The translations under genes and the position numbers were made by a program. From Bacteroidales bacterium (lineage in GTDB: Bacteria > Bacteroidota > Bacteroidia > Bacteroidales > UBA7960), in assembly GCA_007122745.1 (NCBI GenBank), contig SKTA01000074.1, positions 1 to 6,350 on the forward strand: a stretch of 6,350 nucleotides of DNA. The letters run 5' to 3'. The notes beneath the pieces are model-generated. The model was not told where the DNA came from and did not search any database. It saw only the letters and a program-made list of their open reading frames with translations. This document shows positions 1 through 6,168 of this stretch, piece after piece; position 1 is the first letter of the stretch, and each line of letters begins with the position of its first letter.

Positions 1-165
1 CTTAATAAAAACTGACCAGTGGGCATTCTGCAATACAGGGTCGTTGGCAAATGCCTCAACACTGGTTATCAAAGGCGGTGTGTCTGGACCTTCTGCTCTA
101 AGCTGTGAGGATGTGTAAGTAAAAAAAATAAAAAACAAAAAAGCAATCACCACGGATATTTTCAT
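1..165 (-). CDS. dacB: D-alanyl-D-alanine carboxypeptidase/endopeptidase (PBP4/DacB family), N-terminal 55 residues only
   Basis: This partial gene reads from ATG at 165 to the window edge without a stop. The first ~24 residues form a Sec signal peptide: K2, then a Val/Ile/Phe/Leu core, with likely cleavage after LRA. The mature start contains SVEAFANDPVLQNAHWSVFI, which matches the opening of class-C penicillin-binding proteins, where a short helix ending in 'D-P-x-L-x-x-A' precedes the first strand of the 'xx-G-xx-L' region. The family trims D-Ala from muropeptide stems or cuts DD-crosslinks in the periplasm. The catalytic SxxK, SxN and KTG motifs lie outside the window, so activity cannot be judged. 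It follows the amidase on the same strand after 58 bp with no terminator between them, which suggests cotranscription. The family call rests on 55 residues; another exported protein is possible but less likely. Confidence 0.7.
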   Translation of the reverse strand, partial: MKISVVIAFLFFIFFTYTSSQLRAEGPDTPPLITSVEAFANDPVLQNAHWSVFIK

Positions 166-223
166 CGGACTTAAATATTTATTCAAAGTTTTACAGGTAG
201 CTGAAAAAATTATGCACCAGCGG
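166..223 (-). other. Short amidase-dacB intergenic spacer, no terminator seen
   Basis: These 58 A/T-rich bases separate two genes on the minus strand. I see no GC-rich stem followed by a T-run. The only promoter-like string, AAACTTTG when read on the minus strand, departs from TAnnTTTG at its first base and has no TTTG at the right distance upstream. This favours readthrough from the amidase gene into dacB. Confidence 0.4.
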
Positions 224-1420
224 TCAGTTGTTTATTTGCTGCTGTAATAGTCTTCTGGCTTCTGCGGCACTGATTCTTTCGTTGTTTTTAAAGGCCACCA
301 CAAAAGCGTCTTTGAACCCGGCTTTCTGAACCTCTTGTTGAATCAAGGCAGCACCTTCCAGTGTAGACTCATGACCAACAGTATATTTATAGAGCCCCTC
401 ATGAAAATAGAATGAGACACCAGAAAGGCCTAAAAAAGCGGGGTCATCGATAGGTCTTTGTTCTGCTGAGGTGGCAAACTGCACCCTGAACGAGACCTCT
501 GGTGTTGCTGTTTCGTTTCCATTAATCCCGTTCAAATCAGATTGCATTGTTTCAGTTTGATTTTCGGTTGTGGAAGAAAAATCTTCCCTTGCAGTTGTTT
601 CAATGTGTGCCTGTGGTCTGTGATACTCGTTTCTGGCTGCCGCAAGTGCATCCTGTTCCTCTTTGTATTGGCGAAATGCCCTGAATATCGCGGAAGCCAA
701 AAGGGCCTGACCTGTTTCCGACATCAGGTATGCTTCTTCACGCGCATTGCTGATAAAACCGGTTTCTACCAGAACCCCTGGCATGGTGACGTTATAGAGC
801 ACCAAAAAGCCTGCTTGTTTTACCCCCCGGTCAATACGTCTGGCACGGTCACGAAACTCTCTTTGAATCAGTGAGGCCATTTGCAGGCTTTGTTCCAGGT
901 ATGCATTCTGGTACAGCGCGAAAATGATATTTGCCTCAGGGGAATTTGGGTCAAAACCGTCGTAAGTTTCCAGGTAATCGTCCTCATAAAGGATCGACTT
1001 GTTCTCTCTTCGGGCCACTTCAAGGTTTGCCTGGCTTCGGTGAAGCCCCATTACAAATGTTTCAGTTCCCTCTGCAATTCGTGAAGCAGCACTGTTGGCA
1101 TGAATGGAAATAAACAGGTCGGCCTTGTTCTCATTTGCAATTCTTGCCCGTTCATGCAGCGGAACGAAAACATCCGTTTCACGTGTGTAAATCACCTGAA
1201 CATCTTTGATGTTTTCTTTGATATATTCCCCCAATTTCAGTGATATGGCCAGAGCGATATCTTTCTCTATTGACCTCCGGCCTACAGCACCGGGTTCCCG
1301 TCCACCATGCCCCGGATCGATCACTACCGTGTTGACAAAGCCGCGTTTGTCAGCAATTAGCTGAAGCGGCAGGGCTGTCAGCAACATGACTATAACAAAA
1401 AATACAGGAATTCGTTTCAC
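224..1420 (-). CDS. Periplasmic N-acetylmuramoyl-L-alanine amidase (Amidase_3) with C-terminal SPOR-like domain
   Basis: This zinc amidase cleaves the bond between N-acetylmuramic acid and L-Ala, separating peptide stems from glycan strands, usually during septum splitting and wall turnover. Residues 1-23 are a signal peptide. The Amidase_3 domain covers about 31-253. Expected zinc ligands are H38 in VIDPGHGG, E52 after RRS-I, and H107 in SIHANS; E219 in VETGFISN is the catalytic glutamate. Residues about 125-180 form a charged insert (ARRENKSILYEDDYLETYDG, then FDPNSPEANIIF) placed like the autoinhibitory segment of AmiB/AmiC-type enzymes. A polar linker (about 255-305, rich in Glu, Thr and Asn) leads to a SPOR-like module at about 308-392, which would bind denuded glycan. 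The start is GTG directly after an in-frame TAA; the next Met is residue 12, inside the signal peptide, so GTG is preferred. At 398 residues it is complete and all key residues are present. Confidence 0.93.
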   Translation of the reverse strand: MKRIPVFFVIVMLLTALPLQLIADKRGFVNTVVIDPGHGGREPGAVGRRSIEKDIALAISLKLGEYIKENIKDVQVIYTRETDVFVPLHERARIANENKADLFISIHANSAASRIAEGTETFVMGLHRSQANLEVARRENKSILYEDDYLETYDGFDPNSPEANIIFALYQNAYLEQSLQMASLIQREFRDRARRIDRGVKQAGFLVLYNVTMPGVLVETGFISNAREEAYLMSETGQALLASAIFRAFRQYKEEQDALAAARNEYHRPQAHIETTAREDFSSTTENQTETMQSDLNGINGNETATPEVSFRVQFATSAEQRPIDDPAFLGLSGVSFYFHEGLYKYTVGHESTLEGAALIQQEVQKAGFKDAFVVAFKNNERISAAEARRLLQQQINN

Positions 1421-1520
1421 TTATGGTATGCTATTTTTATTTAGTTTTGCCCATGGATGGCAAATGGTTTCCAATGGGACGACTCTAAAAAGTTTCCCAC
1501 AAAAATAACAATATATCACT
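1421..1520. promoter_or_regulatory. Divergent amidase/lptD control region
   Basis: This 100-bp region separates two genes transcribed away from each other. On the minus strand it holds an exact Bacteroidota -7 box for the amidase. On the plus strand a TAGTTTTG at 1442-1449 could serve lptD. It also carries a small inverted repeat (TTTGCC at 1446-1451, GGCAAA at 1459-1464) and a competing pair (CCCAT at 1450-1454, ATGGG at 1474-1478), both inside the predicted amidase leader. Neither gene has a recognisable Shine-Dalgarno sequence, as is usual in this phylum. Confidence 0.6.
1442..1449 (+). promoter_or_regulatory. Candidate -7 element for lptD
   Basis: TAGTTTTG matches TAnnTTTG exactly and lies 71 bp before the TTG start codon. 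No TTTG is found 19-21 bp upstream; TTTC at 1415-1418 is the nearest, 23 bp away. The strand, orientation and spacing fit lptD, but an 8-mer this degenerate in A/T-rich DNA can occur by chance. Confidence 0.3.
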
Positions 1521-1531
1521 TTGTGCACAAA
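1500..1531 (-). promoter_or_regulatory. Bacteroidota housekeeping-type promoter for the amidase
   Basis: Read on the minus strand, TTTG (plus-strand CAAA at 1528-1531) is followed after exactly 20 bp by TATTTTTG (plus-strand CAAAAATA at 1500-1507). This fits the known Bacteroidota layout of a TTTG-type -33 box, about 19-21 bp, then TAnnTTTG. Transcription would start near 1494-1496, giving a leader of roughly 75 nt before the GTG at 1420. The -33 box lies within codons 3-4 of lptD. Confidence 0.6.
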
Positions 1532-4253
1532 CTTCATATCTAAGTTTTTTATTTCAGTTTGTATCCTCATCTCAGGTGTCTTCATAGCTTATGCACAAGA
1601 GCCGGCTACCAGCGAAACACCTGTTTTGCAAGATGAGGATTCGGTTACTGACAATGAAGCAGAAGCGTATCCTGATGATCTTACCGCGCGGCAGACAGGC
1701 AGCGGTGTGATCCTCGATGCGATTGTCGAATACAGTGCCGCCGATACAATATTTCATGATATCAGGAACCGCCGTGTGTATATTTTTGGTCAGGGAGACC
1801 TGAAATATATAGACATACATCTTACCGCCGATTACATTGAAATAGATTTTACCACCAACGAACTTTATGCTGCGGGTTTGCCTGACACTGCAGGAGTGAT
1901 GAGAGGGCTGCCTGTTTTTCATGAAGGGGTTCAAAGTTTTGAATCCCGGGAACTCAGGTATAATTTTGAGACAAAGCGTGGTCGGACAGTTGGTGTAATA
2001 ACAGAAGAAGCAGACGGTTTCGTGCATGGTGATGTGGTTAAACTGCAACCTACGAAGGAGGTGCATGTCTCTGATGGGAAATACACAACCTGCGACCTTG
2101 AGGAACCTCACTTTCACATTGAATTCCGCAGGGCCAAGATCATCCCTGACGATAAGATCATTTCAAGCTTTGCGTTTCTGGTGATCAGGGGTGTGCCAAC
2201 CCCGCTTTTTGTGCCATTCGGATTTTTCCCCAATAAAAGGGGACAGGCCTCGGGAATATTAATCCCATCCTATGGTGAAGCCAGAAACAGGGGCTTTTAT
2301 TTGGAAAATGGCGGTTTTTATTGGGGGATTAACGAGTATATGGATCTTTCCATTCGCGGAGACATATATTCCAGGGGTAGCTGGGCGCTAAGGCTGGGAT
2401 CCGATTATGCGGTGCGTTACCGGCATCGTGGCTCTTTCAATTTGTCTTATGCCATCAACGTATTGGGTGAAGAGAATCTTCCCGGTTATGAGAGGAACAG
2501 GGACTTCAGGATCAGGTGGAACCATAGTCAGGCCCGGGAGGCGCACCCTACCCGGACATTCAGTGCAAGCGTGAATGCAGGAAGTTCCCAGGCCAGCAGA
2601 TTCAACCCGGTGTCTGACGATGACTATCTGTCGAATACATTTTCTTCAAACATATCCTATGCCAGAAGTTTTGGAAGCAGATATAACTTCTCTGCCAATT
2701 TGCGTCACAGTCAGAACACCAACACACAGATGGTGGATCTGGGGTTACCTGAAATATCATTCAGCGCCAACCGTTTTTATCCTTTCAGAAGGGGTCAGAC
2801 CCCAGGATCGGGGAAATGGTATGAGGATATCAGTGTGTCGTACAGTATGAATGCCAGAAATGAACTGAGAATTGCTGACAGCCTCTTTTTTACCCGCGAT
2901 GCACTCAAACAGTTCCGCAACGGAATCAGACATAACATACCCATTTCACACTCTGCCAGGGTTCTGAATCATTTTAACCTGAGTACCAGCCTGAATTACA
3001 GTGAAAGGTGGTACTTCAGCACCATTCGCAAGGAATGGGATGAAGATTTGATGATCACTCATGGTAATGACACCCTGTTTGGTGGTGTGCGTATCGATAC
3101 CATTCCAGGGTTTGAGGCAGCCAGGGAATTCAGCTTTAACTCAGGATTAAGCACAAAACTTTACGGATTGATGCAGTTTCAGTCAGGCCCGGTTTCTGCT
3201 ATAAGACACGTCTTAACACCAAACCTGAGCTTCAGCATGAGACCCGACTTTTCCAGCTCGTTCTGGGGTTATTATAAAAGTTTTCAAGAACCATACACGG
3301 GCCCTAAGGAGGGATACCGGGATCCGATTGAACGTACCTATTCCATCTTTGAGCAGGGAATATATGGGGGTCCGCCCGCAGGAAGATCAGGGAATATCGG
3401 TTTTTCGTTGTCAAACAACCTGGAAATGAAGGTCAGGAACAGACGTGATCCCTCAGCAGAAGACAGAAAAATTGTGCTTATAGATATTTTTACCATCTCC
3501 ACCGGCTACGATCTGGCAAGAGATTCACTTAACATGGCTGATATTAGCATGAGTGGTCGTACCAGGATATTCGGGAACTTCAACATCTCCTATTCCAGCT
3601 CCTGGACACCCTATGCCCGGAATGAGCAAGGTCAGTATATTGATCAGTTTCTTTGGAATACCGATAACCGGTTGTTGCAACTTAACAGAACAAGGTGGCG
3701 CCTTGATTTTAACTATTCGCTCAGTTCAGCAACTTTTAGAAGAACGGATCGGGATAATGAGTTTTCAGATCCTGACCCGTTTGATAATGGTATTGCCCAT
3801 GGCAATGGTGTAACTGCCCCTTTTGACCTCAACGGAAATGGTTTTGATGATCCGCATAACGGGAGGCATAACGGTCTAGCACCTCTAAACGGTGTCGATT
3901 ACACCGTGCCATGGAATCTGATCTTCTCTTATTCGTTTAGTTATAATTCAAATTATGTCTTTGCTGATGACGATATGGACCGAAACTACATCCAGAGTTT
4001 AACCGTTCGTGGAGATGTTTCACTTACGCCCAAATGGCGGATTGGATTCCGAACAGGATATGATTTTGAGAATAATGATCTGACCTATACCTCCATTGAT
4101 ATCTACAGGGACTTACACTGTTGGGAGATGACATTCAACTGGATCCCCATGGGGTTCAGGCAAAGCTATAATTTTACCATCCGGGTAAAGGCAAGTGTGC
4201 TGCAGGATCTGAAGCTGACCCGGACAAGGCATCATCTCGACAGGGACTTTTAA
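1521..4253 (+). CDS. lptD: LPS-assembly protein LptD, Bacteroidota type
   Basis: LptD is the outer-membrane barrel that, with lipoprotein LptE, inserts lipopolysaccharide into the outer leaflet. Residues 1-25 are a signal peptide ending AYA. About 70-210 is the periplasmic OstA/LptA-like beta-jellyroll that receives LPS, ending in the conserved YTTC (C191). The stretch FVPFGFFPNKRGQASGILIP (230-249) is a hallmark of this family at the jellyroll-barrel junction. From about 255 to the end, alternating aromatic/polar strands form the barrel, and the chain ends on Phe as many outer-membrane barrels do. The mature protein has only two cysteines, C191 and C867 (in HCWEM). Residues 745-793 form a Gly/Asn/Asp-rich loop. 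The start is TTG: an in-frame TAA lies at 1506-1508, and no ATG or GTG precedes the signal sequence in this frame. The n-region is unusually weak (only K8), so a start or indel problem cannot be excluded. The 910-residue length is normal for the phylum. Confidence 0.9.
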   Translation: MCTNFISKFFISVCILISGVFIAYAQEPATSETPVLQDEDSVTDNEAEAYPDDLTARQTGSGVILDAIVEYSAADTIFHDIRNRRVYIFGQGDLKYIDIHLTADYIEIDFTTNELYAAGLPDTAGVMRGLPVFHEGVQSFESRELRYNFETKRGRTVGVITEEADGFVHGDVVKLQPTKEVHVSDGKYTTCDLEEPHFHIEFRRAKIIPDDKIISSFAFLVIRGVPTPLFVPFGFFPNKRGQASGILIPSYGEARNRGFYLENGGFYWGINEYMDLSIRGDIYSRGSWALRLGSDYAVRYRHRGSFNLSYAINVLGEENLPGYERNRDFRIRWNHSQAREAHPTRTFSASVNAGSSQASRFNPVSDDDYLSNTFSSNISYARSFGSRYNFSANLRHSQNTNTQMVDLGLPEISFSANRFYPFRRGQTPGSGKWYEDISVSYSMNARNELRIADSLFFTRDALKQFRNGIRHNIPISHSARVLNHFNLSTSLNYSERWYFSTIRKEWDEDLMITHGNDTLFGGVRIDTIPGFEAAREFSFNSGLSTKLYGLMQFQSGPVSAIRHVLTPNLSFSMRPDFSSSFWGYYKSFQEPYTGPKEGYRDPIERTYSIFEQGIYGGPPAGRSGNIGFSLSNNLEMKVRNRRDPSAEDRKIVLIDIFTISTGYDLARDSLNMADISMSGRTRIFGNFNISYSSSWTPYARNEQGQYIDQFLWNTDNRLLQLNRTRWRLDFNYSLSSATFRRTDRDNEFSDPDPFDNGIAHGNGVTAPFDLNGNGFDDPHNGRHNGLAPLNGVDYTVPWNLIFSYSFSYNSNYVFADDDMDRNYIQSLTVRGDVSLTPKWRIGFRTGYDFENNDLTYTSIDIYRDLHCWEMTFNWIPMGFRQSYNFTIRVKASVLQDLKLTRTRHHLDRDF
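3753..3899 (+). other. Gly/Asn/Asp-rich loop in LptD with a DLNGNGFDD calcium-loop-like motif
   Basis: Residues 745-793 break the beta-strand pattern with a run rich in Gly, Asn, Asp and His. D769-D777 (DLNGNGFDD) resembles the acidic 'DxNxNG' loops that bind calcium in dockerin and thrombospondin-3 repeats. Nearby PHNG and RHNG come from a direct repeat, GCATAACGG at 3854-3862 and again at 3866-3874, 12 bp apart and in frame. The segment is probably a long loop between two late barrel strands. Metal binding is inferred from the motif alone. Confidence 0.4.
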
Positions 4254-4261
4254 TCTTTGAT
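4254..4261. other. 8-bp convergent gene junction
   Basis: The lptD stop (TAA, 4251-4253) and the oxidoreductase stop (TGA on the minus strand, 4262-4264) face each other across 8 bp. Neither side shows a hairpin with a T-run near the junction, so the two transcripts probably overlap at their 3' ends. Confidence 0.7.
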
Positions 4262-5338
4262 TCAATCCAGCGTATATGGAACATCAAGGTCGCTGCATAA
4301 GGCTTTGATTTGTTCTTTTACCTTATCCTGGATGGGAATGCCGGTTTTTCTATGTTTTTGTTCCGCTTCCCTTTCTGGATCTCCGGGTATAAGTACCCTC
4401 TCTTCACCAACAGCAGGAGGCGCATTTCGAAATGTTTTGATCCATAAGTCCATCGACTGCAGAAACTCTTCTGCAGGGCGGAAAGCATCAATCCGCATGG
4501 CTCCAAAAAAGTGGCCGGTGCCTTTGCCGGGAAGATTGTCTTTTGCCGCCAGCCACGGTACCGAAGGGGGTACAAAAGGGCCAAAATTGGCTCCGGACAA
4601 GATGGCAGAAAAGATATCTATCACTGATGCCATGCAATACCCCTTGTGACTGCCAAACTTGCGACTGCCGCCCAGTGGCAGGATTGCCCCGCCCTCTTTA
4701 AGTATGCCGGGATCTGTCGTTGTTTTGCCCTGTGCGTCCTGCAAGAACCCGGCTTCAATTGACAAACCGTTTTTATGCAACAGGTCAACTTTACCCCGGG
4801 CGATTGCTGCCGTCGCAAAATCGGCAACGACCGGAGGCTCTTCGGACGTAGGAATGGCAACAGCCAAAGGGTTGGTGCCCATCAGTCCGATCCTGGAAAA
4901 AGTAGGTGCCACCAAAGGGTTGGCATTGGTCATGCACAAACCAATCATCTCGTGCTGCAACGCCTGCATGGCATAATAACCGGCAATGCCAAAATGATTG
5001 CTGTTCTGAACAGCTACCCATCCGGTACCTGCTTTTGACGCCTTGCCAATGGCGAGTTGCATCGCATAATGCGCAACAACGGGCCCAAGTCCGTTGTCCC
5101 CGTCAAGGGTCACTGTCGACGGACCTTCATGTATAACCACAGGCCGTGCATCCGGTTTGATCCTCCCTTTTTGCAGCATCGTGATGTAGTCATGGAGGCG
5201 AAGCAAACCATGCGACGGAATGGCACGCAGTTCTGCGGAAACCAATACATCAGCAACAACGCTGGCATCAGCCGGTGAAACCCCGCACTTGCCAAGAAGT
5301 TGCATTACAATCTTTATAAGAACACCCTCTTTAAACAT
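4262..5338 (-). CDS. Ldh/MDH type-2 family NAD(P)-dependent 2-hydroxyacid (malate/L-lactate-like) dehydrogenase
   Basis: This cytoplasmic oxidoreductase belongs to the Ldh_2 family (malate, L-sulfolactate, ureidoglycolate, 2,3-diketogulonate and piperideine-2-carboxylate enzymes), unrelated to Rossmann-fold LDH/MDH. Family signatures appear in order (numbered from M1 at 5338): ADVLVSAELRAIPSHG (29-44), QNSNHFGIAGYYA (111-123, with H115 the likely catalytic acid/base), MTNANPLVAP (136-145), GTNPLAVAIP (154-163), ADFATAAIARGK (172-183), PLGGSRKFGSHKGY (221-234), GHFFGAM (275-281) and RVLIPGDPEREAE (314-326). An ATG at 5398 would add 20 residues over very A/T-rich DNA that contains a -7 promoter box, so M1 at 5338 (358 residues, normal for the family) is preferred; ATG at 5305 is a third option. 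The substrate cannot be read from sequence, and the neighbours give no metabolic clue. Complete, with no missing motif. Confidence 0.88.
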   Translation of the reverse strand: MFKEGVLIKIVMQLLGKCGVSPADASVVADVLVSAELRAIPSHGLLRLHDYITMLQKGRIKPDARPVVIHEGPSTVTLDGDNGLGPVVAHYAMQLAIGKASKAGTGWVAVQNSNHFGIAGYYAMQALQHEMIGLCMTNANPLVAPTFSRIGLMGTNPLAVAIPTSEEPPVVADFATAAIARGKVDLLHKNGLSIEAGFLQDAQGKTTTDPGILKEGGAILPLGGSRKFGSHKGYCMASVIDIFSAILSGANFGPFVPPSVPWLAAKDNLPGKGTGHFFGAMRIDAFRPAEEFLQSMDLWIKTFRNAPPAVGEERVLIPGDPEREAEQKHRKTGIPIQDKVKEQIKALCSDLDVPYTLD

Positions 5339-5347
5339 TTTTTTGGT

Positions 5348-5355
5348 CAAAAATA
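5348..5355 (-). promoter_or_regulatory. Candidate -7 element for the Ldh-family gene
   Basis: CAAAAATA on the plus strand reads TATTTTTG on the minus strand, an exact TAnnTTTG and the same octamer used before the amidase. A TTTC (plus-strand GAAA at 5377-5380) sits 21 bp upstream as an imperfect -33 box. Transcription would begin near 5343, leaving only about 5 nt before the ATG at 5338, or about 38 nt if ATG 5305 is used. It argues against the ATG at 5398. Confidence 0.4.
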
Positions 5356-5531
5356 GCAATGAATCTTTAAAAAATAGAAATAATGCATCCGAAAACAATA
5401 AGAATTATCCCATTGTGTTGCATAGTTCTAAAAAAAATTGAATATTTGCATGCGATTTAAGCAGAAAACAAAGGCCAAAAATGTTTCTTGGTTTAAATAA
5501 TAATTATCAACCCATGTTTTGGAATTAATTA

Positions 5532-5539
5532 TACCTTTG
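5532..5539 (+). promoter_or_regulatory. -7 element for the 194-residue membrane protein gene
   Basis: TACCTTTG followed by C is the most typical form of the Bacteroidota -7 box. Transcription would start near 5543-5546, giving a leader of about 25 nt before the ATG at 5571. No TTTG lies 19-21 bp upstream; TTTTG at 5517-5521 is too close. The DUF3822 gene downstream would share this promoter. Confidence 0.5.
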
Positions 5540-5570
5540 CATATTCATTAAAATCAACAATCATAAACAT

Positions 5571-6155
5571 ATGAAAACAGTTATTCAGATTGTTTTAGCT
5601 ATCGTAATTATCGTATTGGGCTATTTTGTGTATGACAGCATCATGGAACCTGTCAGGTTCCGTCAGGAGGTGCAGGTGCGAGAAGCAGAAATCATCCAAA
5701 GGCTTAAGGATATCAGGGAGGTACAAAGATCTCACAGATCTCGCTACCAAAGATTTACAGCTGATCTCGATTCACTGGTGATGTTCTTTAATTCCGACTC
5801 GCTACCATTGATCCGTGCAATCGGATTTGTGCCTGATACATTAACCGAAACAGAAGCTGTCCGCCTGGGTATCGTGGAACGTGACACCCTCTGGATTGCT
5901 GCTAAGGATAGCCTGCTTCGCAATGTGCGGTATCCGGTTGAACAACTGCCCTACGTCCCATTCGGACAAGAAGCCCGTTTTGAAATGAACTCAGGTTTTA
6001 TTGAAAGAGGTTTGGTTAAATTACCCGTATTTGAGGCCTCAGTGCAGGCCCATGTTTATATGGGTGATCTGGATAACTGGCGCGTGTATTATACCCGTGA
6101 AGACCTGAGAGTTGGCTCAATACAGGAAGCCGTACTGGATGGCAACTGGGAATAA
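5571..6155 (+). CDS. Hypothetical single-pass membrane protein with periplasmic helical stalk, upstream of DUF3822
   Basis: I do not recognise a named family. Residues 4-20 are a very hydrophobic Ile/Val/Leu helix after only MKT, best read as an uncleaved N-terminal anchor. Residues about 26-66 are a charged amphipathic helix (REAEIIQRLKDIREVQRSHR, then SRYQRFT) likely to be a coiled coil or stalk, followed by DLDSLVMFF. From about 80 to 194 there is mixed alpha/beta sequence (GFVPDTLTETEAVRLG, ERDTLWIAAKDSL, FEMNSGFIERGLVKLPVFEA) consistent with a small globular periplasmic domain. The order of short tail, membrane helix, stalk with an 'IRxxQ...Y..FT.DLDSL' pattern, then beta domain recalls type II/IV pseudopilins and PilN-type proteins, though no prepilin-peptidase glycine site is seen. 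It has no Cys and no enzyme motif. The start is ATG about 30 bp after a strong -7 box. The next gene begins 13 bp downstream. Confidence 0.85.
   Translation: MKTVIQIVLAIVIIVLGYFVYDSIMEPVRFRQEVQVREAEIIQRLKDIREVQRSHRSRYQRFTADLDSLVMFFNSDSLPLIRAIGFVPDTLTETEAVRLGIVERDTLWIAAKDSLLRNVRYPVEQLPYVPFGQEARFEMNSGFIERGLVKLPVFEASVQAHVYMGDLDNWRVYYTREDLRVGSIQEAVLDGNWE
5645..5661. repeat. 17-bp perfect inverted repeat near the start of the membrane-protein gene
   Basis: GGAACCTG and CAGGTTCC form a perfect dyad around one central T. It encodes residues 25-31 of the membrane protein (around MEPVRF), about 75 bp after the start codon. It is operator-sized, but its position in coding DNA makes chance or codon constraint plausible. 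Confidence 0.35.
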
Positions 6156-6168
6156 AACATGAAATGAA

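Larger units (their letters stand above)
5339..5570. other. Divergent intergenic region between the Ldh-family gene and the 194-residue membrane protein gene
   Basis: About 230 bp of markedly A/T-rich DNA lie between two divergent starts. The left side holds the -7 candidate for the minus-strand gene and the right side holds TACCTTTG for the plus-strand gene. In the middle I see A/T-rich sequence including a TGCATGC-like string near 5447, but no open frame with coding character, RNA gene or strong inverted repeat. Confidence 0.5.

Noticed and set aside
542..874. 110-codon open frame on the plus strand inside the amidase gene
   Set aside because: It is antisense to a well-supported catalytic domain and shows composition typical of reversed coding DNA.
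1572..2117. 181-codon open frame on the minus strand inside lptD
   Set aside because: It is antisense to the strongly supported LptD jellyroll region, has Cys- and Arg-rich composition with no domain, and lacks a promoter or conserved motif.
2791..2803. 13-bp palindrome GGGGTCAGACCCC in lptD
   Set aside because: It lies deep in coding sequence, is not followed by a T-run, and one such dyad is expected by chance in a 2.7-kb gene.
4257..4649. 130-codon open frame on the plus strand after lptD
   Set aside because: It overlaps the C-terminal third of the Ldh-family gene in antisense; its sequence is not protein-like and it has no promoter.
5339..5398. N-terminal extension of the Ldh-family protein to an ATG at 5398
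   Set aside because: The extra 20 residues come from very A/T-rich DNA, do not resemble the family N-terminus and overlap an exact TAnnTTTG box; the ATG at 5338 gives the usual length.
5727..5741. Two AGATCT palindromes three bases apart
   Set aside because: They encode repeated Arg-Ser-type codons in the helical stalk; two six-base units are too short to call a repeat element.
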